Positions 1 to 12,919 of a stretch of 64,000 nucleotides of DNA are shown piece after piece. Source of the DNA: Anseranas semipalmata (Eukaryota; Chordata; Aves; Anseriformes; Anseranatidae); assembly GCA_013399115.1 (NCBI GenBank), contig VXAA01001494.1:216852-280851 (forward strand), read 5' to 3'. The number at the start of each line of letters is the position of its first letter. The stretch's first letter is position 1. Below the pieces are notes generated by a model that saw only the letters and a program-made list of their open reading frames with translations, was not told the origin of the DNA and did not search any database. A program made the translations under genes and the position numbers.

Positions 1-3000
1 ATGGATTTTAATGTCTGTCTGTCATCCACTGAAATCCAGCCTACTGTCCTTGATGAAAATTGGGGTTCCAAGACCAATGTTTAACCACCACTAAACATTT
101 TAATGTGTTTACATATACACAATATACAGACTCATGCAAGTGTGCAAAATTTTGAAGGCTAATAATTTCTATCATGTAACTTGAAAATGAATTTTATTAA
201 TTATTTTGCTGTTAATTAGCACATTTAAACATTAAACCAAAATGAAGTTCAAAATGTAACCCCTCTGCCTTTCAGGAGGATTTTTATAAAGTATTGAATG
301 ATAATTATGGATCCATCACAAAACATGCAGATATGCATGTACTTTACATCCCTTCACAGCAGGCATCATAGTGGTTTCGGGGAAACCATTAAAACATGTG
401 CTGCTAAATTCATATTACTATTGTGACAAATAATTTTCTGAGTTTCAAAATGACAAAAAAAATGAGTTCTAAAATATATTAAACCACAAGTTTCCTAAAA
501 AGAGGTTATGTCAACCACACATGCAAATGTTAGGTCATTCAGAGTCTTTTTATATCATTACTCCAAGACTATGTGATCCACTCTGTACGGAGTGGAGAAG
601 ACGGCAACCTGTTCTGACAAAGAAAAAAAGCATTTCAAAGGAAAGGCAGGGGAAATTAATTTTAATGTTTCAGTGCAAGACCTTGACTTCTTTACACTCC
701 CAGGATCCATTCAGCCTCTTCACCCAATGCTTGTATTGACATACGATTTCTAACTTAATCAATAGAAAAATAGGAATTCGGATTACTTTTGAAGGCTTTC
801 ACAACACTAAAATACCTAGCACCTCATTTTGGTTTCTAAATGCACTTCTTCAAACCATAATGAAATATTTCTTTCAGAATAAATTTTCCACAACAAGGAA
901 AATAAATCTGTGGATCGTCCCAGTCTGTCTGTTGTGATAAAACTTTCCAAAGGTTCCATACATTCTACCCATAAAGCAAGGACTTCTGCTATCCTCCAGT
1001 CAAATGTTCACATTAAGGAATACAATTCTTCTCTCAAGTTTTCCCATAATGAGACACAAAGATGAATCTGGAAAAAATAGAAATCCAAGCAAAAATATTT
1101 TAATCTGCAAATCCAGGACAAGAACAATCAGACTTTGCAAGATTTTTATGCAGAAAACTGTTTCAAAACATGCCTCCTTTTCTAAAATGACACCGCACAG
1201 TAAGTAATGGAACAATTTCTCTCTTGTTCACCTCATACAACTTTGACACCATTTTCCCTTGCCCTGTGTGCAGATCCATAAGCCTCCCAAGCTCTGCACG
1301 TTGGTCACTCTATCTCTTTCCCCTACTTCCCCTTCCCCCCGACCATAATGGACGGTTCCCTCCTGGATATCCCAAAAGAGAAAGATGTGCCTGGTAAGTG
1401 GAAGAGGTCAAACATGAGCACAGCTATTTATTACATATACTGCAACCAGATGGAAGTAACTCATCCATCAAGGAACTCGTCATCCTCATCACATTAGCTT
1501 CTTATAAAAAGCCTCCTGCTCCTTCTCTGATCCACACAGTTCAGCTTCCTCTCTTCTGTGCACTTTTAGAAAATGAACCTTCTCTAACCCCATTGCCGTT
1601 TTTTCCTTAAATCATTGCTACTTATCACTCCACGGTTATTTTTAAACTTTACTTTTATCAATACTCATCCTGTAGCTATGGGAGATATTAAAAGTGTACC
1701 AGGGCAAGGAAGGGCGTTTCTGACACTTGCTCCCTCATTCATCAGCCCCTCATAGGCCCGTTGGTGACAATGAAAAGATTTCACAATACCGTGCGGCAGA
1801 AACTCATTCTCCCACTCATCCATCATGCTCAACCTAGCAGCAGTTCTACTGACCTAATCTGTAATGCCTCGATGCTCACTGGAGATTTCTTAAAGGCACC
1901 CTTCATTGTTGTTAGTTACAAAGAATAAGCCTGTGCTATTAGATAAGGAGTCTAAACGGTGCAAGAATTAATGCAATATTGTTTTATCACCAAGCCCCGC
2001 ATTCAAAGACTGCAGAGTTAAGAGTGGGCGTGGGAGATGTCTTTTTATCTGGATTTTGTTGAAGATCATACCAAAAGGAGATGAAAGAAGTTTTAAATTC
2101 ACTTCCAGGTGTAGATCAGAATTAAAAGACCAAGTGTGATGCACTGTCACTAATTCATCACTTTTTGGCAGTTACAGGCTAATAGATGCCAGATATTCCA
2201 CAATAAAACAAACCCACATTAGAGCCTGTTCTTCAGAAAATGACAGTCACAAGTAAGGAAGACATAGCTGAGTACTTTGGAAAAAAAAAAAAAAAAAAAG
2301 TATGTTCCATCAAAGAGAATAACCAGCATCTGCGTGAGCAGTTGCTATAAAAAAATACAACACACCATGAGAAATTTAATATAGATTTTGTAAGAAGAGA
2401 AACGAGAAAGAGAGCTGGATGTATGATTTTATCACATTGACATCACCATAGCAGAATGACAGTACAAACAGCAACTGATCAAAATAAATAAATAAATAGC
2501 AATCAGTGATGAGTAAAACAGCGATTTGGTAAGAGTTCAAAATTTATTGCATCACTTCACTATTATTTTTTGACATCACAATGGATTGTTCATTCACAAA
2601 TAAGCAACCTAACAGTGCAAGGTCTCCTGTACATGGGAATGGCACTGGTCTTTGTTAGTATGAGGCCTACAAACTAGGCAAAACTTTTAATGTATTATTT
2701 AACCACAGAAATAAACACGTGGACAAATACCGATTTGTTACTCTGCCAGTTTATTTACCTGCTGCAAGGACTGCCTGGGTGCCTCAAAGACAAAGCCTTT
2801 ATAGGCATCATCCTGTCATTTGCATTACGATCCAAGATCAATGCCCCAGCCATTCTAAGAGGACAAACTCAGATTGTAAGCACAAGTCCCAGACCTACCT
2901 AAATATCTGTACAATTAAACATATATNTTATGCACAGGAGACCATATAAAGAAATTAAGACATCAGAAATTGACGGACTTGCCCAAGATGACATGAAAAC

Positions 3001-3480
3001 CTGACATGGTGCTAGAAACTGATGCCATGATAAATTTGAGGCCAGTTATCCTATGTGAGTCTATCTTTCTGTCTTCATCATTACATACTAAGTAGAAAAT
3101 GTCAGGCCTGGTTAACAGGATTGGTTAGTCATAACCCTCAAATGTAAAGCACTAAATAAAGTAGTCATAGTTTATGCACGTAAAATGCTTACAATGTGCT
3201 TTATGCAGCATATCAAGGACAAAGACACGATGATTCTCTTTGCTTGTCCTCTAAATCTGAGAACAAAACAGCAGAATATATAATTTTTTTTTTTTAATAC
3301 AATACACTATTTTGAGCAAAATAAGCTTCTTTGGCTACTAGAAAAATGGTGAGGAGAATAACCTGGGATTCATCCCACTAAGACCTGTATTTGCAGTAGA
3401 GTAGAAGTCTATGCTGCTCATTTTAACACACAACATTTATCTGCCCTGTTTAAAGTAGGTGCATACCACCTACATTAAAA
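1..3480. other. Unique AT-rich non-coding DNA
   Basis: I see no gene here. Open frames are short (about 60-76 codons), overlap on both strands and have no recognisable motif. The stretch holds a 19-base A tract at 2281-2299, an AAAT-type run near 2484-2500, a T tract near 3283-3295 and one undetermined base at 2927. A minus-strand segment at about 2750-2860 has an acceptor-like and a donor-like end, but I do not regard it as supported. Intergenic or intronic is the likeliest status. Confidence 0.6.
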
Positions 3481-3880
3481 AGCCAACTGTATCCTGGGCT
3501 GCATCAACAGAGGCATGGCCAGCAGGTCAAGGGAGGTGATGGTCTCCCTCCGCTGTGCTCTCATGAGACCTCACCTGGAGTACTGTAACTCCTTAGTTAC
3601 AGGACAAGGAGTAACGGCTTTAAACTAAAAGAGGGTAGATTTAGATTAGATATTCAGAAAAAATTGTTTTCTCAGAGGGTGGTGAGGCACCAGAACAGGT
3701 TGCCCAGAGAAGCTGTGGATGCCCCATTCCTGGAAGTGTTTAAGGACAAGTTCTATGGGGCTTTGAGCAACCTAATCTAGTGGAAAGTGTCCATGCCCAT
3801 TGCAGGGGATTGGAATTAGATTGTCTTCAAGATCCCTTCCAACCCAAACCATTCTAATGGTAACCATTCTAACCATTCTA
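3481..3880 (+). mobile_element. CR1 LINE, 3' fragment with internal deletion
   Basis: The sequence matches the 3' part of the avian CR1 retrotransposon in two blocks. The first, about 3481-3590, reads like the end of the reverse-transcriptase ORF (tcctgggctgcatcaa, then ctcacctggagtactg). The second, about 3600-3880, carries the 3' end (aacaggttgcccagaga, then gatcccttccaaccc) and finishes in a degenerate ATTCTA-rich tail. In intact CR1 the two blocks are separated by several hundred bases; here they join through about ten unrelated bases, so this copy has an internal deletion. It is 5'-truncated, as is usual for CR1. No usable coding capacity remains. The family assignment is from memory of CR1 consensus features and should be confirmed by repeat masking. 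Confidence 0.9.
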
Positions 3881-5485
3881 CTCAAATAGCAAGTGGCAAC
3901 TCCACTCAAGACTACAAAGTCATGGCAAATATACTGGCAAAAAAAGCAAACAAACAACAACAACAACAAATGCATATAGCTTCATCTCCAACATTTTTTA
4001 GAGTTCAAGCACTATTGAGATCACTTTTCCTCCACATCCCTTAAACAGAATGAGATCTTGCCAAGCACTGAGCACCTGCAACATGCAAGATCACTTATTA
4101 GAAAACATTCCACATTTTACAGCTTTAAAATGCTCAACAGAGCACACTGCATCCAGGAATATGCAGGACAGAAGATCCTCAAAAGAATACTACTGGTGTA
4201 ATTAACGTACGAAATAATTGTGTTGCAGTACAAAATTAGCTTTTAGAAGCTCGCTGAAAATTACAAGAGCAGAGGGAAATATCCGTTCCTTCCACGAGAC
4301 CATCTTTGACAGCATTCACACCCATGACACTTCCCACGCTGTTCACATTTCCTTTTAGCACATGATCTCTATTCTCATGTCCAGTCATCACCTTGGGTAG
4401 ACTTCTAATGGAAAGCCTCTACATCCTTTTGGGATGAATGTACCTTTCGGTACTTATCAAAAGTCTCTCATCCTATTATATCAAGTGAATGTTTTACATC
4501 ATTTTTCTTTGAAACACTGCAAATTCAGAATCTACCTATTCTAAAACATTTACAGAAATAAGGACTGCTGTATATTCTTTGGCAACAGTAGAGAAATTAG
4601 ACGTTCAGAGAGAAGGAGAGTTCCTTTCACAAATAACGGATTTATGGCATGTTCTATTGAAAGCACTTCCCAGGAGAATGTTAGTCAGCATACTCTGCTA
4701 CATCATATCTTTAGCTGTATTAACTTTTCCATAAGTAATTCGGTATGCCTATGCACTTGGAGGAGAACAGGGGAAAAAAAATACAAGCTTTTGTACCAAC
4801 ATCCATCCAATAGCTAAATGAGAAACCAGTGACTTAAGAAGGATTTGAGGTAACCAAGCTCCCTGCAGAATCTGATCCTGAAAAAAAAAATTACTTGTAG
4901 ATGGTGTATGTTAATCACTGATCCCTGGAAATCTCATCTGAAACATGTCTAATCAGTAATAACCAAACTGTCATACTTCGAGATGACTACATTTCCCAGA
5001 ATAGCTAAGACTGTTCCAAGGATCAAGATTCATTGTCCCTGTCCTGAACAATTAAGGTCAGGATTCTCCAACATTCAGGTTAGAGCTGCTGCTTTCTCTT
5101 ATGTCAGGACTGGCGCAAAGCTCCTCTGCATCCTGCAAGCCGAATGAGCAATTTTGAAGACACCCGGCCCCCCTCTTAATACTTGGAGCTCAGTAGGAGA
5201 CCAATCCATGGACAATTTTCCTGTCCTAACTTGATGAGCTTAAAATTTTATTAGCAGAAAGTAATATTACAGCTCAAATGAACTGATAGATGAGAGAAAG
5301 CCACTGCAACAAAGGCATACACACCGACCTATAATTTGGACATCACAAATCATAATTAAAATGTAAAATCTACGATATAATGAACACATGGCTAATTTAA
5401 CATGCTTATAAAACATGCAAGCTTTTTCTTAAACGATCTTTGATAAATTAAGGTATATTGACAATTGTATTTATAATACTGTAGG

Positions 5486-5577
5486 TTTTTTTTTTTTTTT
5501 TTTTTTTAATTTATGTTNNAGGGTTTTTTTTAATTTTTTTTTTTAAATTTTTGGTTTTTTTTTTTTTTTTTTTTTTT
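5486..5577. repeat. Paired long T tracts with two undetermined bases
   Basis: A T22 tract (5486-5507) and a T23 tract (5555-5577) are each preceded by GG and followed by similar words (aatttatgtt and aatgtatgta). Between them lie NN at 5518-5519 and further T runs. The near-duplicate flanks beside undetermined bases suggest an assembly or polymerase-slippage artefact at a single T tract, though a real local duplication is possible. Confidence 0.75.
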
Positions 5578-7678
5578 AATGTATGTACTGGGGGCAGGAC
5601 CATCACACTGAGGATGATGTGGTTTTCTACACCAGGGGAACACAGAAGGAGACTTTTTGTAACCTCAAAAGGCAAAACCATATTTCAGAAAATGTTATTT
5701 AACACACTGATGTGATAAGGTTGAAATTCTCTGACCTAAGACAAGCTATTATTGCTAACTACTCCCTAAACCCCACCGCTGTGCTTTGGGCTTGTTTATT
5801 TATTTATTTATCAGTCTTCCACTTTCCTAAATCCAGCTGCAGACCATCTGATCTCTGCTTTTCTCCTAATGGCTCTTCATTTTGAAGAATGATTGCTTAG
5901 AGAAATGGGTTTCAGTTTTGAGCAACCTATTTTATTAAAAAATGAGTTGCAGCTGTAAATACTATGGATATTTTTAAAATACTAGCATTTTCACAAACTA
6001 CCTTAAAGATCTGATACAAAGAAGGAAAGCTTTTTTTCAAAGAAAATAGTGTAAGAATTAATCAGGTAAATTTATATATTATGCCTTACATCCCAAGTGT
6101 TTACAAACGGTACAAATCTGCAAAATATCACAAAAATGCAAAACTCCACATACCAGGACTGACTTTTTGCCAGGTAAGTAAAATCCCTTTAGGTAGAAAT
6201 GAAAAGCAGAGGAAAAAGATGGAAACACATTTTGTGCCTAGATTGGCAAAATGAGTCTGAAACATTTAAGACTTTTAATACAGTATTCTGATAAAGTAAA
6301 GCAAGCAACTTCCACGTGCTTTTCAAGAAGACATGATGATATGGAGCAGGAACTAAACTACAGCTGTCTACAACTGAGACCACAACATCACTCATCTTCA
6401 GAAAGTTCTGATAGTCTGTTTTACGCTGTATGAATTTTGATCTTAAAATGTTATTCCTCATACTTCCTAACCATAATCTGCAGATTGTGTTTAAACTCCT
6501 CCTTCTGTAGTCAAGACCCTTAAATGCCATGGTCCAAATGTCAAGATATGAGAAAAAGATATGAATCTTTTTCAAGTTACTTTAAAAGAAAAAAAAAAAA
6601 AAAAGCTATGATACATTTACAAGAAAACCTTCATTTTGTGAACCTTCCTTCACAAGAGCCCTAAAGAAGGCAAATACCACAGAAGATAATGGTGGTGAGT
6701 TCAGTAACTCACTTCCCAATGCTACCAGTTGGGTTGGCAAAACCAACCGAAAATGCAAATACTCAACATCTTTTGGAGTACCACCAGAAAAGGATAGCTA
6801 CAGGAAGAATTGCAGAAATGCCCTGGGTCAGTGGGAACACTTCCCTCTGAACTGCATTATACTTTGGTTGATTTGTGAGGCCAACTGGAATTGTGCAACT
6901 AACTGCCTGAGGAAGCCTTGGAAATCTCACCTCCAGTTCAAATTAGCACAACAGTAGCAAGAAAAAACTAGACGTTGCAGACAAGTTGGTATCGTTTTAT
7001 TTGAATTGTAGCACACCTTAATCTGTACCAGTGTCCAAGATTAGATCTAGATTCAAATCAAGTGAAAGGAGATTTTTGCATAGTTGCACATTGACAAAAT
7101 GCAACATTTATCCTAACACAGAGATAACGTCCATAAAACACTTGCAGAGTTGTCTTTTATGGTACAGCCTACATATAAATCCTGAGATCAAAGGACCCAA
7201 ACGTTAAAACAAACTGCCAAAATAAACACACTTGCTGCAGAAGTAACACCAAACTTCAACCCAGACTGTTAAAAATACAAAGCATGTAAAGGAGCTGTTG
7301 GAAAATAGGTAATACTGTGCCCAGGTACTCTACTGAATGTGTTTACCAGTCAGGTATTCGTTGGATATTCTTTTTAATCTGACCTTAAAAAAATCTGGAG
7401 AAAGCCATTTCAGAATTTTTCTTCAACACTTATCTCAAAAATGGCCCATTTGATTCGTGAACATCTCTAATGTATATCATCAGTGACTGAAGGAGTTTTT
7501 TTTATATGATTTTTGACAATTTAACAAGTCCTCCTGACAAATTAAATGGTTGTGTTGACAACTTAACTGTACTGCCAATCAATATTTTCAATTACTTTCA
7601 TTGTCATTCAGAAAAAATACAACACGAGGTCATACAGTGGTAAAACCAAGTAAAGAAAATAAAATGATGCAGAGTTGT

Positions 7679-7701
7679 GGGGGAGGGGGCTGTGGGAGGG
7701 G
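7679..7701 (+). other. G-quadruplex motif
   Basis: Four G runs of 5, 5, 3 and 4 bases are separated by loops of 1, 4 and 1 bases on the plus strand. This satisfies the usual G3+N1-7 pattern. Folding is inferred from sequence only, and no nearby promoter or gene was identified. Confidence 0.7.
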
Positions 7702-8689
7702 ACTGAAACTTTGAGGCACAACATGCAATTTAAACACTCTTTGTTTTTCAGGGGAAAGGTTAGGTGTTTCAGAATAACTTCTCTAATTTTAGATCTTGGT
7801 GACATCTCACTGAGAATACAACACGGTTTTCTTTCTTCCCATAAGCTATTTAAAAAGTCATTAAACTTGAGCTGCTGCCACATGGCACTTTCAGTGAAAT
7901 CATCCTCTTTATTCCATCACTTCACATCATAACCCACATGTTCTTAACTACTAAACCAGCCCTACACAAGGTAGATCAATGCAATTCAGAAAAGTTACAG
8001 GTCAATTAAGGAATTTTAATACCAGATTCTTAGGTCAGAGTCCTGACAGACCAGCTCTTTAGTGGGGAAAGAGCCGTAGCTTCAAACATTTGTATCATTT
8101 GTATCATGAAACACTTCCTGCATGTTGGACTACACGCTCCTCACAGGTTAGCCCTGTTGAGAAATCAGTGCAAAATGGCCACCAGTTTACATAAAACCAG
8201 TGGTAATTCGGGGTACAAAAATATACATTAACCAAATGACCAAGACTTCTTGAATTTTCCTTCTCCTTAATACAATGGGAAAATAAATTATGTGACTAAT
8301 ATTTCTTTAAAAGAAAAAAAANGTCTGCACTTTTTTTCCCCATATGCTCTTACTTTCATCAGTGATTCTGGCAGGTCGAATCACCTGAATTCCATACCAC
8401 AGAGGTTGTCAAAGTGGGAAGCGGTGGTTCCCTGTTGGGCAGCTTGCTAACAGGACCGGTGCTGGAGGACCCACGCTTCACACTACTGACCTGGTCGTCC
8501 ACTGGACCCATGGCTAGTTACTCTATACCTTGAGCAATGATCGGGCATTTAATGCCAAATCTCTTTCCTCACAAGATTCAAATAACTGGAAATAGGAACT
8601 AAAGCTAAGGGCCAGCAGTTGCCATAATCTTAACGTTTTGTGGCTCACCTTCTCAAGCAAATTTGCTCCTACATGCCCAGGCACCTGAG

Positions 8690-8840
8690 CTGTCAGCGCG
8701 CTGTACGTGCGGGGCTGCAGCAGGCGGGTGCGAGGAAAGGAGCCAGCCAGAGGAAGCACGCAGGCATGCAGCCAAATCAAGGGGAGAGGAAGAGGGGGCA
8801 TTTAGAAGTACGTGCAGGGAAGGCAACTTTCGGACGCAAA
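8690..8840. other. Small CpG- and GC-rich patch
   Basis: The patch stands out from its AT-rich surroundings by its GC content and several CpGs. On the minus strand it runs into a donor-like junction (GAGAAG followed by gtgagc) at about 8646-8652. It could be a small CpG island with a first exon, a decayed exon, or chance. Frames across it on both strands are open for 75-90 codons, as GC-rich DNA often is, and none resembles a known family. Confidence 0.3.
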
Positions 8841-9744
8841 GCAAAAAAGCGTGTGAGGACACGCTGGAAACGGTGCAGATAGCAAGCAGATAAATGTTTG
8901 GAGGCTGGGTTGCAAAGAAAAGCAAAAGGAAAGAAAGGTACGAAGGTGAGCCTGGCTTTCAGTTAATCTGAGCAACAACCTTTTAAAGTGGAACACCCAA
9001 AAATCAATAGTCATTTTAAAAGCACACTACTGCATATATTGAATATATTGTGTAAGGCCAGGTAATCCCCTCTGCATGAGCATAACGTTGTGTTATTTTT
9101 TGTCAGAATTCCCCTACTGGAAAAAGAGCTTCAATAGAGATATTTACTAACATCAGTCTAACTTCTAGAATGGTTTAAACAAGGTAAAGTCCAGTATTAT
9201 TAAAACACATTACCAGTACAGTGGTATTACTGGTCATCCCATTCATACATTTTGTTCTCCTGCTATTAAAAACCAATTTACTTTTCACTGTCACACGGGG
9301 GAGGAAGAGTGGGAGAAGCTCTTCAGGCAATTCTGTATTTTACAGCCCAGACCTGAGAAAGAAATGCGGGGAGACACAGGAAGGATGCTTTTTTCCTCAC
9401 AAGAAGACTGGAAAAAGGCATATTGATATAGTGATTAAACACTGCAAACACTTAGAGTGTTCTTGGCAAAAATCCAATGAAGTCTTTGGCCACAAAAAGC
9501 TGAAAATCATAAAAGAGATCACAAAATATTGCCACTGACCATAACTTTCTAAGTGGATTTTAAAATCTCTTCCGTATGAATTCAATATTTACCGCTTTAT
9601 CTAAATTTTTTTACATTCATTTCTAATTTTGAGACTTATTTTTATTATTTGTACCACTTACATTGAGCCACTTAAATGCCTGGGAGACACTTTCAGTTAG
9701 CAAAGGCAAACTGAATAACTGACCCCTTCTTTTTACAACTGTTC

Positions 9745-9809
9745 AAAAAAAAAAAAAAAAAGAAAAAACAATCACAAGTGCTGTGATATTAAAAAAAAAA
9801 AAAAAAAAA
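9745..9809. repeat. Two closely spaced A tracts
   Basis: An A17 tract (9745-9761) and an A19 tract (9791-9809) are separated by about 30 bases. No retroposed gene body or SINE is recognisable upstream, so they are treated as simple sequence, not as a poly(A) tail. Confidence 0.8.
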
Positions 9810-11874
9810 GATGCTATATCATCAAGTCTTCATCATTTTAAGATGCACTGTTATTATTCAGGTCAGTAAGCTTCCAAAGCTACCGACACAGATATAGTTT
9901 GGTGCAATGAAAAATAAAATTTGTCTTATGAAGAAGCAGCCTACGGAAGTTTATGTGAAAAGACTGACTTCTTGAAGGAGATTCCATTGCTTGTGTTGCT
10001 GCAAAACCAATGGATTCTGCACAGTTCTGTTAACCATCAGCAATTATCTTCCTGTCAAAGCTAAAGGTAACAAATTTCCCCATATCCAGCAAGGCTATAT
10101 CATCAACCGGACACCGGCATCATTTGACGGAAACTAAATCACGACACCAGCCAAGAGCTCTGACAGACAAATGTGCTGCCTCCGAAAATCTAGGCCTATC
10201 ACTCAGAGGAGGAAAAGGGTTCTCTCAGCTGGTCTTTCTGAAGAGATTAAATGTTGTAGATTCTGTAAGTACAGTACCAAGCAAATCCTAAATATGAGAA
10301 TTATTAATGGACTTTACCACCAGTCTTTTTAATCTTTTGCCAGCATATGCTCATCTATTTTACCGTGGTCTGTCTTGTTTCCTGATGGACGTAAAAGGCA
10401 GGAACTGTGCATTATCCTAGTCTTAATCAGAGACAGCAGCACAAGAACAATGTCCCTCTACCTATCATATGGATAACATTTTAGCACTAGCTGTTCTTTT
10501 ATAATGAAGACTGTGTAATAAAAGATACCTCTAATATGTCCTGTCCTTATACTTAACAATAACATTCATTTCACGATATGCTACATAATGGGGATATCAG
10601 TTCTTAACCTGCACAGTAACAAAGTACTGCATTATCACAATGCAATTGCAGTTTGGCTGGAATTTCCTGATAATCTGTGGCTGGAAGTCGCATTTTTTTT
10701 CCCCAAAGGGACATTCGGTACAGTAGATCAGCCTGTAACTGCAAAACTACAATTTGAGTATGGCTATCTTTAACCCATGTAATACCCACGGTATAAAAAA
10801 TGTGATGCTTTGTAAAGTGGTGCTATATATTGTTAAATACAAATCAAAGAACTTTCATTGACAAGTCAGTGAGATATTTTTCTTACAGGATCTGGTGTCA
10901 CATTAAATGAAATCACAGGCACAATTTATCTGGTGGAAGTTCCAGTGGAAAGCCTATGAGGGGGACTTGATGTCTGAGGGGATTGATAGTAACAGAAAAT
11001 GCCGTTCACCCCTAGGTCACTGGTTCAAATGTGGGCCAAGCTAGTTGTGACCTAAAGCTGTTACTATTTGACAGCTGTTCGATGACCTATGTGAAATGAG
11101 CAGATTCAGACTGGTACCTATCAAAGAGATGTCCACTCCACAAGGAACATACCGTTGTAATAGACATCAATCATCCTCCTCGTTGGAAACATCTGAGGAG
11201 CTTCCAGCAGCTTTAGGAACTGTATGAACATGGTTCCCTGAGGCATCGACTCCACACAGGGGCTGCTATACACAGTGTGCTTTGGGAAAGACCACACATA
11301 CAAACGTCCTATATTTCATTAGGCTGGAAGGGTTTTAGACCTGTGAGACTGCTTTCCCGTAAAGCAAATGTAGCCCTAAGTTAACTCAAACTACAAACAA
11401 AACCCCACAGAACGTACTGTGAAATCTGATAATTAAATTTTCAACTCCAGATTGTATTTTACCACAAGTGTTTATAGTTCACACGTAGAAGAGAGTACAT
11501 TAAAACAGAAAGTTCAATTTAAAAGACTACATTGTTTCCTACTTTTTTTTTTAATTTTTCAAGTACTCTGCCAAATTGGCAGATTTTATATAAAACAGAA
11601 GAACAGAGGGAACAAGGCCAAGACCTGGAGTTAAGTGAGAAACAGTGCAATAACGAGACACAAAAGAGCATTTCAACAGTTTCATGCAGCTACCTCCTAT
11701 TCTAAATATAAGGGATTGGGGATTTTTCCCCTCTTTGGGAGACTGTGGTTCAATAAGAGTTCTCCAGAGAGCTTAAACATATTCAAACATTTCCATATTG
11801 GAACCACAGTCCTAGACGGTATAAGCCTAAGGAAGGACACCTAGTACTTTTTTCCTCTCCTTTTTGATCACTCT

Positions 11875-11899
11875 TACTTTTTACTTAAAGTAAAAAGTA
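11875..11899. repeat. Perfect 12-bp inverted repeat
   Basis: The arms tactttttactt (11875-11886) and aagtaaaaagta (11888-11899) are exact reverse complements around one central A. A related tactttttt/tttactttaaaa context surrounds them. With a one-base spacer it is a cruciform- or palindrome-type sequence, not an RNA hairpin gene. Confidence 0.85.
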
Positions 11900-12919
11900 C
11901 TATTTACTTTAAAACAAAGAGTACACCAAACATGGACATAACAGCATGAAAACTTCCACAACTCCACGAGCCTGCTTTTCTGTAGTTTTAGAGCTCACAC
12001 GATAAAGAAAGTACCAAACACCTCTTAAAGCCCAGATCTGAAACGGGATCCTCTTAATTAAGCTTCATGGTGGGCTTCAGATTAATTAGAACATGAAGCA
12101 CACATGAGAGCTGGTATGAGGTATTTATTTTAAGTTCTTAATGGTTTAAATGCGTTAGCATAAACAAGCTTCTGATACTTGTATGAACCCAATACCATTG
12201 CACAATTTTAGAAACAGAAAAGCTAGAAGCTATTCAACTGGAGAATTTAGGTATTTAACAGCTAGCTAATTCATTATTAAAGTAAGCCTTTAAATCAAAG
12301 AAAAAGCTAACCTGGATAAGTGATGAAAATTCCTAGTTGACTCTACTTTTAACCTCTCTGTGATACCTGAATTATCTAAATAAACAGACTATTCTTATTC
12401 ATTCTGCGTCAAAATTACGCTTGTGAAACACTATCTTTTAATTAGCATGCTTTATAATATGGAACAAAAAGTATTTAAATGAAACACATAATTAAAGCAT
12501 ATGTCATGCTGAATCATCTTCATTTATACCACAATACACCAGTGCCACGACACTGTTGCTACAGGCTCCGAATGCTACAGAGGGAGGACATTTTTACCTA
12601 CCAGTAAGAAATCTCATCCAAGAGTCCACATTTGTCTAAACTAATCCTACTAATGTACTTGCCACTGCTTGTTGTGAAAGGACCTGTACATGTAGTTTAT
12701 GATTACAGCCAGTACTTCCCTTGTTCTACGTACTGATCAGTGCACGCAGAGGGGTGTGGGCAAGAGGAGAAAGGAAATAAAATGAAACTAACAAATTTTT
12801 CAGCCTGTCACAGCATAGTAACTAAAATATGCTATTTTCCTTGACGAATTAATATTTCTGTTACAAACCATTGAAGGAAGTTTATAATGCCAATAACACC
12901 CGAGAAATCAGTCACTACT

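Larger units (their letters stand above)
3881..12919. other. Unique non-coding DNA, about 9 kb
   Basis: No gene is supported. The longest frames (128 codons on the minus strand at 6189-6575, 105 codons on the plus strand at 9221-9538) have no family signature and lack convincing exon structure. The interval contains CAA-type repeats near 3951-3969, paired T tracts with two N at 5486-5577, an A tract at 6589-6604, a G-quadruplex motif at 7679-7701, one N at 8322, a CpG-rich patch at about 8690-8840, A tracts at 9745-9761 and 9791-9809, and a perfect inverted repeat at 11875-11899. Confidence 0.55.

Noticed and set aside
2750..2860. Minus-strand segment with an acceptor-like and a donor-like end and one open frame
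   Set aside because: Donor gtaaat is weak and the peptide is unfamiliar. Expected by chance in a window of this size.
6189..6575. 128-codon minus-strand open frame
   Set aside because: No domain, and ends arbitrary relative to splice signals.
9221..9538. 105-codon plus-strand open frame with a hydrophobic start
   Set aside because: The start looks like a signal peptide but follows from T-rich DNA. No family resemblance, and antisense frames also open.
9745..9809. A tracts as poly(A) tails of processed pseudogenes
   Set aside because: No gene-like or SINE-like sequence precedes them and no target-site duplication is visible. The same holds for the A tracts at 2281, 13775, 15758, 31532, 41455 and 50402.
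10879..10960. Acceptor (tttttcttacag) followed by about 22 open codons and a stop, like a terminal exon
   Set aside because: Too short to be informative, with no polyadenylation signal linked to it and no family recognised.
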